DNA of 64,000 nt, from assembly GCA_947579605.1 (NCBI GenBank), contig OX388317.1, positions 18,061,384-18,125,383 of the forward strand, written 5' to 3'. The position numbers and the translations under genes were made by a program. Positions 12,112 through 23,163 of the stretch are shown in pieces; position 1 is the stretch's first letter, and each line of letters begins with the position of its first letter. The notes under the pieces are model-generated. The model saw nothing but the letters and a program-made list of their open reading frames with translations, was not told the origin of the DNA and did not search any database. Source of the DNA: Athripsodes cinereus (lineage: Eukaryota; Arthropoda; Insecta; Trichoptera; Leptoceridae).

Positions 12112-12129
12112 AGGGGCCGAAAGGGAGAA
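12109..12129 (+). promoter_or_regulatory. Polypurine tract
   Basis: An almost pure purine run (GAGGGG, GAAAGGGAGAA, broken by CC) ends at the base before the 3' LTR. This is the standard plus-strand primer position and sets the element's orientation. Confidence 0.8.
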
Positions 12130-14619
12130 TGCTACGCATTAAATAATCGCTGCGGAAAAGTTCATACTGGCTAATGTTCCTACAGTCATTTGTTGTCTGT
12201 GAGTCTTCCGTAATAATAATAATAATTGTACGTTACAAGGAACACGTGACTGGCTGATGCTTCGATCTGCACACGGCACCACATCGTATGATTCTCATTC
12301 CCTTGAAGAATAACCGTTAAACGTGCCTGTTCCTCCTCGCGTCGCTTGCAAGCAAATTCAGTTACCCGCAAACCATGGCATAGGTTGGACGAAAGAAGGG
12401 TTTGTCCCTTCCCGCCTTAGTCGCGAATAGCGATGTGCGTAACTCCGACACAATAATAATACTAACAATAATTATGTAATAGTACTTAACTTCGTAATGT
12501 GATAAACAAGTGTGTTGCCCTCTGTTGTACGTAAAACAATTCTTATTGTGTGTCGTTAATAATGTACTTTAAATATCTGTGTTAGTTTTACGTGCGCGAC
12601 CAATCTTACCGCCAATATCAAGGAACAATAGTAACGATTAATAATTAATAGTAATTAATAAATTGAATAATGTTATGAACAGGCTTGTGTTACCTTTGAG
12701 TTATATATATTGGGTTATTGAAGTGATATTAGGATAACATTTGGAAAGTTTTGAGTAAATAATATATGTCCGTTAGGGTGTGGTTTCGTTGTGTTCCCGC
12801 CAATATTCATAACCGTGTGAAATAAGATAATCCATTGTTTCTGAACAACTATTCCATGTTAGGAATCATACAAACCACTTAAACAATTCTTTATACTTGC
12901 TCAGTGATGTAAATTTAACATTATGAATGTGTTCATAAGTCTGCAACGTGTACCGCTTCATCTCGGGTAGCCTGCGCATTGCTTATCGGTGATTTACCGA
13001 TGTAACTCTCATTCCAATGTGAATTTGAAAGGACTATTGAAATAGTGACGCCTTCTACCTTTTACACAGAGGATGGAGTGGAAACATATAAGGTTTCTCA
13101 AGCCTCTCGAGAAGTAGTGACCTCTTCCGTCCTGAGAACAGAATCTATCAGATTCTGACACCACCTACGCACCCCTGTACGTCTTTGAGTATAACCAGCG
13201 ACCGCCATAGAAGCATCAGAGTATGTTTCTTTCACGATCCTGCCTTCTACCGTCAATGTGTGCAAAATACGTCTTCAGTAACATGCTTGACTTTGTGTTA
13301 TTCAACACCTGATCGCCTGTCCATCCGTAAGTGACTATATTGCTATTGAATATTGTATGTATTTGTTCCGTAACAGAGTTCATGTCATCATTGAACTGAC
13401 CTATATATTATTTTCCGTTGTATGATAACTATATATTAATTTTCCGTTGTGTAATAATTTAAGATTTTGAGTTTGAATGAAGAATGAATGATTCCATTTA
13501 ATTATTTATAAATCACATGATAAACCAGGTATTGATTTATATTGATAATACCAAGGATGGTGTATTTGATAATTGCCATTGTTTGTTTTATTGTCTCAGT
13601 CCGAATATGGTATAACTTTCATAACTTTGTATATTGGACGGAATGATATTCCATACAAAATTACTTTGAAGTTACTGTCTTGTTATGTATAATATGTATA
13701 CACAATAAACGTGAATCACTTACCATAAGTTATCTTTCTGTTGAAATCCATTTATTATACCTACAAGTACCTTCTGTGCTTCTATTCTGTTTAAAGTGCA
13801 TTTCTTAGCCTCTTTGTAAGTGGAATTCAGATAACCTAGTTTATACTTGGAGTAGTTATGTCACAAAGGTTCAATTCCTTGATCAACCAATGGATGAAAG
13901 ACCCTATTATTTTACTATGAAAGCAACAAAGAGTTAAAGGAATGGCTCCACTGATGGAAATAATATATCCACTTTCTTGGAAAGGTCTGATGTACTTATG
14001 ATAATCTTTGTTCCACTTGATATAATTTTTTATTGTTTACTTGGAGATATATATCTATAATTTTACTCAAGAAAAGATATAAGTAGAATCTTTGCAATAT
14101 AAAGTATACTAACAGAAGAAACATTATTGCTGAAATTACCTATGTATTCTATAATGATATGATGACCATAAGAAAATGATGAAACCGAAGGATAAGGAAT
14201 TCTCTGAACTTTACGTAAGTATAATATGTATAATTGAAGTATGTAACTGACACCCACACACAGTGCATTCCTCTTGCACAGACTAAGTAGAGTCATCCCT
14301 GGACATGAACTTGAGCCAAACTATTAATCTGTTTTACTTGCAAATATAATTGTAACTTTCTCTATATAATATAATTAATTTTCTATGTGTTTCGCTTACG
14401 TACATTGCAAAATGTATGTAGCGAAGCTGGGGGTTACGAGCCAATTTATATACTTTTCTTATGTACAATTCATGTAAATTCATTTCTTTTAATATTTGAT
14501 AATTTCTCTTTTGATAATTTTGTAAAATGATATGATGCGATCGTCCTAGTGGGACGATATCGTATCAATTTGTGTGCTCGTCCGTGGATGTAGCAAGGTG
14601 GGCGGACGTGTACGTAACA
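12130..14619 (+). repeat. 3' LTR
   Basis: Copy of 6280-8769 with one visible difference at the end. Its CGTAACA terminus, paired with TGCTACG, gives the expected TG...CA ends. It is followed by TGGT and the rest of the interrupted LINE. Confidence 0.9.
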
Positions 14620-14623
14620 TGGT

Positions 14624-14733
14624 TTGGAATACCGGATGCAGCAACCCTCATCAGACTGACCCAGGATCGTGAAGAGTATCAAGAGATGGTCGCCAACCTC
14701 CGATAGGAGCGGCACAAAAAGAAGAAGAAGAAG
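14624..14733 (+). pseudogene. 3' end of the LINE interrupted by the LTR element
   Basis: Continuation of 5886-6279. It encodes GIPDAATLIRLTQDREEYQ, then EMVANLR and a TAG stop at 14704-14706. The element ends 'ggagcggcacaaaaa' and (GAA)n at 14721-14733. The GGCACAA-(GAA)n ending recurs inverted in the 29-bp insertion at 42364-42392, so it marks the 3' terminus of this LINE family. Confidence 0.8.
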
Positions 14734-15204
14734 TATAATTTATTTATGTATCAATGTTAAAGTTTTGTAATTTTGCAAAGGTATATTTTGTGTTATGTTA
14801 TTATTATATTCAACCAAAAGATTTTTGATAGTAAACAAAATAAATAACACAGACTCTGGGATCTAGAAATAAAAAATAAAGTTTATTTTTCTTCTACATT
14901 TACACACAAAGTTCTATGACTTGAGCTCTAGAAAGCATTATTGGTTTTTGATCTATGCTGATCCAACTTCAAGAGCTTAATAATTCTAGAGTCTTTATAA
15001 AAATGAACAAGTAGGTGGTATTATTCTGGGTCGACTTACGTTGTTGTTCCTTCCAGAACAAGTCTGTCCAATATTATTACTTTGTTAATATTATTTATTC
15101 TATATCCTGAGGCATTTCTGACTAATCATCAAAGAGTTACATCTCTACTAACTTCAACTACTTATGTTTTCCTGATACATTATTATTATTTGGATGAAAG
15201 CTTT
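14734..15204. other. No gene seen
   Basis: AT-rich sequence. A splice-donor-like 'cttac' near 15036 has no plausible exon with it. Confidence 0.4.
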
Positions 15205-15275
15205 ATCAGAATAGAACTGGTTCCTCTCTTTTCTATAAGTTTTCGAGTGTCCTGTAAAATGCAAGTGTTTGTAAA
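15205..15275 (+). repeat. SINE-A copy, head part
   Basis: 'aactggttcctctctttt', 'gttttcgagtgtcctgtaaa' and 'gcaagtgtttgtaaaa' match the start of SINE-A. The copy is split by a LINE 3' tail and resumes at 15399. Confidence 0.6.
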
Positions 15276-15398
15276 ACCTCATTGTATAGTACAGTTTATT
15301 AACATCAACAATTCAGCAATAAATTGTGTGTTTTTGTAAGTTATTGTACTTTAAAGGCTATTTAGCCGTATATTATGTTAATAAATATAAAGAAATAA
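15276..15398 (+). mobile_element. LINE 3' tail of the second family (F2), inside SINE-A
   Basis: Contains the block 'ttaaaggctatttagccgta' with stem GGCT/AGCC (15356-15359 and 15364-15367) and then 'ttaataaatataaa'. The same block occurs at 57800-57865, 61060-61125, 17215-17275 (minus) and 31441-31510 (minus). It lies between the two halves of a SINE-A copy, so it inserted later. Confidence 0.55.
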
Positions 15399-15512
15399 AG
15401 CATGCCACCCATTCTGAATGTTTCCAGAAATATCTCCATGTTTATCACTTGCAATAAGTCTACTGGCTACAACACATGTGGGATATGCCGTGACGGTATA
15501 AAGTAATAGTAG
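15399..15512 (+). repeat. SINE-A copy, 3' part
   Basis: 'gccacccattctgaatg', 'catgtttatcacttgcaa', 'acatgtgggatatgccgtga' and a TAG-rich tail. Continues the copy begun at 15205. Confidence 0.65.
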
Positions 15513-17214
15513 GTATAGATTTTGTCATTTTTATCTGTATAAGATTAATATACTATTCATTTCTATTTTATTTAATATGCTTTGATAATATTTGACTTAA
15601 TTTTATTATTCCTCTACTTTTCAAAATTTTTTTTTATTTTTTTTTTTGATGAAATGAATGAAATTATTATTTTTTTTTGATGTGAAAATGAAGTGGAATT
15701 GCGGTGACCTTGAAATGCACTCGTCACAACAATACAAATCAATGTAGGTATTAACTTTTTTCAAAAGTATATAGAATGATGTACCTAAAGGATAAAAGAA
15801 TTCTAAATATTAAGTCTTTTACTCTTTCCGAACATTATTATAAGAGACTACTATCATCGCACAAATTACTATCCATTATTTTATAAAACCCTAACGTAAT
15901 TTTTATCATCCATTAGGCGGCCACCAAACATTATCCTCATAATATTCTCCACTACTCGTAGTGTTCCCCTTCATACCTTATTACTTTCAACATCTATTAT
16001 TACATGGTAGGCAACTCCCTTTGTACTAGCATCTACTACGTCGAATGATATTATCTTCCTTTGTATATCGAATAATATCCATAAGAATCTTTCTTTGTGA
16101 GAGATAACGAACAATTTGTAAACATAAAAGGATTTTTATAAGGTTATTCCATCATAGAGCAAAGTACAGCGAGAAATCTATGAAAAAGGTATGATGAAGG
16201 ATGTTCTGCAAAGGATTCATATTATTTATTATGTATACAAAATTATGTTTAAGAAGTAGATGGGTGTCTATTATAACAGAAAATGATGTAATATTGGAAA
16301 ATTATAGAAAAAGCTACTTTAGTTTTTCAAAAAGATGGTATCAAATAGATGAAATTTCCTATTACTTTCTTTATATTTTATTGAAGAATAGCAATACGTT
16401 TTAATAATAATTGTAAAGGAATTATTGATTCAATTTATTTCAAAAGTATTATTCTGTATACCATAGTATTTGTTAGTAAAAATATTTGTTATGTTTACTA
16501 AAAACGTGGAAATTTAAAAAAAAACATATTGTGGCTGACACTTTTGCTTAACTTTAAGTTAATAACGAGTAAGATTCGTTCATATTTACCGTGAGTTATT
16601 TGGGGATGTCTTCGTCTTTTAAGAAAAAACTACATTTTTTAAGAACATTATACAAAAAAGTTTGATTCTTCGTTCATTGGTAACAATTTAAGTAATAATC
16701 ATAAGACATTATAAAAAATTTGTCCGTTTTGTAATTCAATACACTTTTATAATTCAGAAAGAAAGTTTATTCATTAATTGAATTCAAATATTACTTTGAA
16801 AAGAAAAATATATATACTGTTTTACGTTCGCTCATAATATAATATATACGGATAATTTTGTCTCGTTATGAAGAAATAATATTGTTACACATAAGTCAGC
16901 TGGTATTTCGCGAGTTGATACTGGGCAAGTTCGTATAAAGTTCGCTCCGCACTGAATTATTTAACATTTTTCCAGTGCACATAAATCTCTTTAGTTTGTG
17001 TAAGAATGGGCAGCGTATTGTCAGAGAAACCGAAGTGAAGAAAACCGCAAACTATGAAATAGTTTCTGCTATACATACCGACAAAAATACCTATGTACTT
17101 ACATAGAATCATAGAAATCTGTTTTTTTATTTACTCTTTATCTGCATAAAAACCAATATGAACTTGAAGGCAATATAGCCCATGTATCAAAAATCTATTT
17201 GAAGATTTGAACTT
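15513..17214. other. No gene seen
   Basis: AT-rich, with T runs at 15625-15680. No repeat, exon or RNA gene recognised. Confidence 0.4.
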
Positions 17215-17275
17215 ATATAATTGATTTATTTACACAGTGAACGGCTATATAAGCCTTTAACATGAAAAAAATACA
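17215..17275 (-). mobile_element. LINE 3' tail of family F2
   Basis: On the minus strand it reads '...catgttaaaggcttatatagccgt...' with stem GGCT/AGCC (17243-17246, 17252-17255), then an AAAT-type tail toward lower coordinates. Confidence 0.5.
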
Positions 17276-18002
17276 ATAAAAACAACAACAAATAATGAAA
17301 AACATATAAGTTACTAAAGTACCCACACAAACACATTAGCAATGAGTAGATAGCAATATAATATTATCAAACAAGTACCTAATAATATAACGCAAATAAT
17401 AATAATAGGCATGATGGTCAAAGTACACAATAAAAAATACAAGGTATGTAGGTAGGCTATAACAATATTAGCAATCAAAATGCAACAAAACGCTGTAAAA
17501 CTGTTCTATGAAGTAAAACTTGATAATAACAAAAAATAATAATAATAATAATATATACTAGGTACCAAGTACCTACACACTGCGCTTTTCTATATAACAT
17601 AGTTCGGCAACCATCCTTAACAGTGCGCAGTGCAAATGGCACAGATCGAAATAACTATAATATACAAACGATAAATATTAAGTAGATGGAGAAAAAATCA
17701 AAAATAATAGTGTAGTTGTTGTGACACAATGTTCTTATGCAGAAAGTTTGAAAGAAAAGAGCAAGTGTCATACTTAATTCAAATCTAAAAACGGCATGTT
17801 TAGTTTCAGAAATAATTGAAAGGCTAACCAACGCTTTGTGATATCCGTTTGCTAACTCACAACCTTTAAAACTGTTTATTTTAGCTTGATACAATACATC
17901 AATTTATTATCTCAGACTGAAATGGATGTGCCTTGAAACATTGTTACGTAATATATTTTACAAGTACAATAGAAATGAACAAAAAATGTATGTATCTACT
18001 TT
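17276..18002. other. No gene seen
   Basis: AT-rich with AAT/AAC simple repeats near 17395 and 17530. No exon recognised. Confidence 0.4.
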
Positions 18003-18200
18003 TGTTCCGCGGAGTACTCGGAAAAGAATTGGTTTCCCACTCTTTTCAGTAATTTTTGAGTGTTCTGTAAAAGGCAAGTGTTTGTATAAAGTTTGCTACC
18101 CATCCTAAATGACTTAATTGTTGTTAGTACGAGAGAACTACTATAGGGAGACTGGTATCTCCACTTGTGGGGTAATGCCGTGATAGTATACTTAGTAGTG
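18003..18200 (+). repeat. SINE-A copy with internal deletion
   Basis: Head 'ggaaaagaattggtttccc', 'gagtgttctgtaaaaggcaa', then 'ctacccatcctaaatg' and tail 'ccacttgtggggtaatgcc'. The middle is shortened. It ends about 30 bases before an exon of the CUB gene. Confidence 0.65.
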
Positions 18201-18232
18201 GTACCTACCTACTTTATTAATATTAAACTTAC

Positions 18233-18334
18233 CAAAAAGTTTGTTTTTTGAACATAGAATAGCCCCTCTCTTCAGAATGGGAGTGTTGTTTTCTGAAACC
18301 AATTCCATCGCAGTTGGCGGATCAATGGTCGTTC
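18233..18334 (-). CDS. CUB-domain protein gene, third visible exon
   Basis: A 102-base exon bounded by an acceptor (tttctttcag before 18334) and a donor (GTAAGT after 18233). It completes the codon left by the exon at 31177-31296, so the intron is phase 1, and reads GTTIDPPTAMELVSENNTPI, then LKRGAILCSKNKLFG. It ends in phase 1, so at least one more exon follows toward lower coordinates; I did not find it. No domain is recognised in this piece; it is probably the linker after the CUB domain. Confidence rests on the matching phase, both splice sites and the protein-like composition in a window otherwise full of repeats. Confidence 0.7.
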
Positions 18335-19146
18335 CTGAAAGAAAACAAAATCTTTAATGTTCTTTCCTAAAGGCTTAACATGCAGAAGTAAGTACCAATG
18401 TAAATAAATTTCGTGTTTTTAACATTACACCGACATCTATGTGAAACCATTCAAAGCTTTATTAGTGAGAATAACCATTTCCCATTTCCTTCCATTTTCG
18501 TTGTTTCCACATTGCGTGAAACGTTTTCAGTAATTTTCATTCTGATATTACAAATGTGCGAATAAAACATTTACTTATTTTAATTAATTTTCAACAGATG
18601 TCAGTGTGATGTTAATTTGTTATAATCCACGACTATTTTTTTTGTATAATCTTGAATTTTTAGTTGAAGATTTGGGCTTCAAATCCTGCTACCTATTTAT
18701 TTTATTTCTAAATCACCCGTCAATTTACGGTGAAGTTAATTTGAGTCCTTGTTAACAATTTTTGAAAAGAGTTTAACAGGTAAATAATTTACCTTTAAGA
18801 CGACATAAGTACATATAAAAACATAATATTTTCAATTTAGTGATGTTATTTGAAGATGCCGATAAATAATAATTTTCAGTAAATGAATTCAATTTGCATG
18901 ATTGTGTTAATTATTATTCTACAGTTTATTTAAATGTATTTCAGATCAAAGAAAGTTTTGAAAGTAAGTGTATATGAGTATTAAAAGGTTAAGGGTAAAT
19001 GTTATTTACAAAAAAGGCCGTACCTATTAGGATCTAAAGTGACAAAACTCGTTTGTAGTCAGAAAATATCCTTATCAGGTTCCTTCGTTAACAATAATAA
19101 TAAAATGGCAAATAAGCAAGATTTCATAACATAAGCAAGAACAACC

Positions 19147-19501
19147 TAATATATAAAATTATTGTGTCACGATGTTTATTATCATATTCCTTCGAAACGG
19201 CTGGACCGATTTTGATGAAATTTCGCATGCTTGTCGGGTAACTCTGAGAATTGGCCAACATCTATTTTTCATACCCCTAAAAGTTAAGGGTGGTCCACGC
19301 CAATTTTTGTTTTTTTTTGGGCAATTTTTTATTTTTACTTTTTATGATGAGGCATTAAAAAATACATACAGCCCTAAATTTTCACCCTTCTACCATCAAC
19401 TCCTATTTTGTAATAGCGATGTTAGTGGGTAATTCAATAGTTTTGAACTCCGGATGATATATAATGTATATGGTAAAACAACGTTTGCCGGGTCAGCTAG
19501 T
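19147..19501 (+). mobile_element. Short Helitron-like element
   Basis: The start 'taatatataaaattattg' and 'gtcacgatgttt' resemble the TCTATATATA-type 5' end known from insect Helitrons. The right end 'gtttgccgggtcagctag' followed by T at 19501 fits the CTRR-T rule. The inner 'cgaaacggctggaccgattt' block is widespread in insect repeats. No transposase; the ORF across it is not a gene. Family assignment is from memory. Confidence 0.5.
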
Positions 19502-20795
19502 AATAACATTTTTTCTGGTTTATAAACTAGAGAAGAAAAAATGTATCCTTACTGACAAATCTATGCAGATGTACAAATTTATGCTAATAAATATTCAGGT
19601 GTTTGCTTATGTTTCTACAGCACATCAAGTATAATAAGAAAATTAAGGATATAAGCGAAGATATGGGTATTTGGTTTGCTTTATGATATGGAAAAATAAT
19701 CTCTAAGTTCATAAAAAGTAGAAGTCCAATGGCTTTATCACTTTATTTAGAATAATGATGGTACAGGTTAACAAGGATACAGTTTATTATTATATAAGAG
19801 CTATATTAATATAAGCTCATTTTTTTAACTGTCGTTCAACGTTCCTCTCGGAATTACAGGGCAAATACGAGTCTCTTCATTAAAGAGCGATTCTGCGCTA
19901 ATTATATTGAAACATCCTTTTCCATGGTGTTCTTAGTAACAGTTTTTTAGTATAAAAGGTAAGCAGTGCATTTAAAGTATACTATTTGACCAATAATATT
20001 AAGCAACTATAATCTAGTCGGGATCATCGCCTTTGCAGTATCACAGACTACAGGTCTTTGGTGTGTCTGTCAGTGCACAGCATTTGATTTCTGATCTAGT
20101 ATGTACATATGCTAAATACCTATAAATAACATATTGTTATTTTGAAATAAACTGCGACGTAAATTGTATATAAAAAAATATGTTCTATTTCCTACACAAG
20201 ACCGGGCTTAGCAAAATGTTAGGGAAGTTAGCGGATTAAGAGCAAGCAGAGATTGGACGTATTATCTAAGTATTATATAATATGTAGTATAAAATAGCTT
20301 CCTCCAAATAATAGTATGTAGTTGTATTACATTATGTCTAAGTCAGATATTATTATTTTCTCCCACCCACTTTAATCGTCTTCTTGTCCTAAAACTGCTT
20401 CATCATCACTCCTATATTCTCCTTCACTATTTCCCCACCAGATAACTAGGTACACTACCCTAGTAAAGTTGATTTTCTGACCTTACGCCATTCAGGGTCC
20501 GCCCATTAACTTAAACTTGCTGTTTAGGAAAGGAAGGATAATACTGTCCAGCCTGTGAAATTTCAAACAATACTTTCTTATCTTTATCACAAACACCAGT
20601 ATAAGATAATATTTTTTATTTAATGATCGGATAGATAAGCGAACGATTTTGAATGTCTTATTTTAATTGGTACGTAAATGATGAAATAATTGTTAGTTAG
20701 GTATATGAAATTAATCTAGGTACTTGATTTAATTATATGTTATTTTATATCAAAAAGTTACCTTTGTCCACAATTTTCGCGCCCTTGAGATGGTC

Positions 20796-20848
20796 ACTGA
20801 TCAATAAATGGTGTCATTTAGGATAAAATTGACATATAATTGATCAGT
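20796..20848. repeat. Perfect 10-bp inverted repeat
   Basis: ACTGATCAAT (20796-20805) and ATTGATCAGT (20839-20848), spaced by 33 bases. Could be the remnant of a small MITE; no flanking duplication seen. Confidence 0.4.
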
Positions 20849-20949
20849 AATTATTATTATTTGTATTATACAAATATGCAGATCGTTCTTTCAGAACCAA
20901 TTTAAATTAAGAACTAGAGATGTTGTATATCTTATATGTACGTGATCTT

Positions 20950-21015
20950 TTACGAATATCAGCTTTTTACAGGACACTAAATAAAGTAGAGGAGGTATTT
21001 TTTTTGGTAGGGACT
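20950..21015 (-). repeat. SINE-A head fragment
   Basis: 'gctttttacaggacactaaa' followed by a diverged 'gaggaggtatttttt...ggactcc', matching the head of SINE-A on the minus strand. Confidence 0.4.
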
Positions 21016-22794
21016 CCTTGGATATCAAGTACTATCATGGAAAAAAAACGATTTAGTTTGAAATGAAAACCCAATTCAAAAATAATTGAAATTGATTGAT
21101 GAAGTGTGAAAACTGAATTGGAACCAAATTTGTAAATGTTTTGAAATTTCACTCTTCATTTATTTAAATATTTTTTGAATAAACTATGAATTGTATTTCA
21201 AGTCTTCGAAGAAATTATTGGCGAATAAAAAAAATATACAAATACTTTATTATTTGTGAAGTGTATAGTTGATTTTCAGTTTCAATAAATATTTTAAGTT
21301 ACTTACTGAATTTTATATTTTTAAAGAATAACGTTCATTTTAAAATCTATTAACAGATCAGGAAATTATACCACACAAAATAATTTCTGAAATTCTTGTT
21401 TAATTCCTGATTCGAGGCCTTTCTAAAAATACCAGGAATTTAAGTGATTCGTAGGTTTTTCGATTTTATTCATGTGATTAAACATTAATTTGAAAACCGG
21501 GGTGCGGTTCTAGTCGAGCGCTTCAAAAGCCTATTAAATTTTTATGAGTGTACTAGCACTAAAATCCGATCTTGTCCGGTAATTCATTTGTAAGCCCTGA
21601 ACTTTTACGATTTTAAAAATAGAGTCTTTTAAAAGCTCTTTAGTCAGTCTTATCTATATTTTGTATAATACTGAAATATTCTTACAGAGTTTTTCTACTA
21701 TATATAATTCTTCTCAAGTTTAAGCATATGAAAGACGATAATGCCGAATAGATCTCAACATTTATTGCATCAAAGTAAATTTTCATATGTTTGTCCATTA
21801 TAATCTGAGATTCTCTAACAAATTCAGCTTTGTTTTATGACATAAGTGTTAACGAAATCAAGACATATTTATTTACAAAAATACTGTTTTAATGTTGCTT
21901 TAAACCTTACAAACGTTTCAAAAGATTCAATGAAGCTGATGTGGGTAATATTTTTAATGCTGTCTCAAACCGATTTGTATTATAAATATATGTTGACATA
22001 TATACACTATTGTAATACGTGTATATGTTTGAACTAAAATTTTATGTTTGTAATTAATTGATGAATTTAACTGCTGAAATATGAAACACGGCAACGTTAA
22101 ATTAAATTCTTACTATTTAATGATCCTGAATGAGGGCTGTGTGTTTCAATTAAAACCCACATACATAATTTAGGTCATAATACTGTACAAGCATCTACAT
22201 CTACACATGTAAACTAATTAGGTAGTGATAAATTATACATATGATATCTTAAAATAAACATCTAGAAAATGTAATGAAATTTTTTAATGCATTTTTTTAA
22301 GGATATATATTAAAATAATTTACTGAATAATTTTCTGCTGGAGTAGTAATTAACGTATTATTTAGAATTTTTCCGTAAACTGAAACCATAGTGACCCAGA
22401 TTACTCGTGTACGAGACGATGGCCTTTGAATTTAGGATAAAATAGAAAACAAATTTGTGAATTTATTTGGTTGGATATCCATATGCAACAGTATCATTAT
22501 CAACATTTCTAAGGGTCAATATTATAAAAGTCCGTTAACTCAAGTTATTTTCATATGGTCCAAAATTTGATATAACTACTCGTTTTTCAGCATTATAAAC
22601 ATCCGTTGATATTTTTTCAGTAAAATGTTACCATCCGCTTTAACTTGCCGACCGACCAGGGGTTAGTTTTGACGATTAGCATTGCTGTCTAACTATTTGC
22701 CTGAAGAGAGAAAGAAATAACAATAGATAAATCTACGCACGTTTTTTGTTAGGATATATTCTTTTTTGTTAGGATATATAGCTTTGAAAACAAG

Positions 22795-23163
22795 TGTCTT
22801 AGAAGGATTTTGGATGTCAGATGGTATGAACATGTTACAAATGATGCTGTGCGCCGGCGCACCCAGCAGAGACCTGTAATCTCCGTAATACAAGAGAGAC
22901 GATGGTCCTGGCTGGGACATGTTTTGAGAATGCCCAATGATAGTTGGCCAAAAAGAGCACTGTTCTTCCGTCCGCAGGGGTTCCGTAGGCCCGGGCGTCC
23001 CTCTTTCACAATACACCGTTCCTATGACAACGATATCAGAGCGCAAGGAATGTCGTGGGAAGAGGTGACGCAATTGGCACAGAGACGCTCTGAATGGAGG
23101 AGGCTGGTTTCTGCCCTGTGCTCCCGAGAGGAGCGTTGAGGGCGATGATGATGATGATGATAT
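22795..23163 (+). pseudogene. LINE protein C-terminal fragment with (GAT)n tail
   Basis: The frame reads CLRRILDVRWYEHVTND just before and through the first ATG at 22810, then QERRWSWLGHVLRMPNDSW, GRPSFTIHR, and a helix ending in a stop at about 23137. This 'WLGHVLRM...GRP' pattern is the C-terminal signature of many insect non-LTR retrotransposon proteins. The tail is (GAT)n at about 23142-23161. Severely 5' truncated. A tandem 'cttttttgttaggatata' lies just before it; I could not confirm a target duplication. Confidence 0.75.

Larger units (their letters stand above)
8770..12129 (+). mobile_element. Interior of the LTR element, non-coding
   Basis: 3,360 bases rich in stop codons on both strands. 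The longest open frames are under 70 codons and look like chance. It has spaced 'gttaacccttt' repeats (9899-10150), a tandem array (11938-12060), a 12-bp perfect hairpin (12077-12111) and the polypurine tract. Long conserved non-coding interiors are typical of LARDs; the function, for example RNA packaging, is inference. Confidence 0.8.
6280..14619 (+). mobile_element. Large non-autonomous LTR element (LARD-like), 8,340 bp
   Basis: Two 2,490-bp direct repeats (6280-8769, 12130-14619) flank a 3,360-bp interior. The LTRs start TGCTACG and end CGTAACA (3' copy), giving TG...CA ends with a short imperfect inverted repeat. The 4 bases TGGT flank both sides (6276-6279, 14620-14623), as for integrase-mediated insertion of Gypsy-like elements. 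A polypurine tract touches the 3' LTR. Line-by-line comparison of the LTRs shows one difference (8768 A, 14618 C), so the insertion is young. No frame in the interior exceeds about 70 codons and no gag, protease, RT or integrase is seen. It must have used proteins from another element. Orientation comes from the polypurine tract. The size pattern resembles plant LARDs. Confidence 0.9.

Noticed and set aside
8770..12129. Degraded gag or pol in the LARD-like interior
   Set aside because: No frame over about 70 codons and no RT, protease or integrase motif on either strand by eye.
15030..15120. Next exon of the CUB gene (donor-like 'cttac')
   Set aside because: The frames needed by phase contain stops and no good acceptor is near.
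19172..19432. 86-codon plus-strand frame
   Set aside because: It runs across the Helitron-like repeat; the same sequence is a known non-coding type in insects.
22741..22790. Target duplication of the (GAT)n-tailed LINE
   Set aside because: The repeated 'cttttttgttaggatata' is upstream only; nothing equivalent follows the tail.
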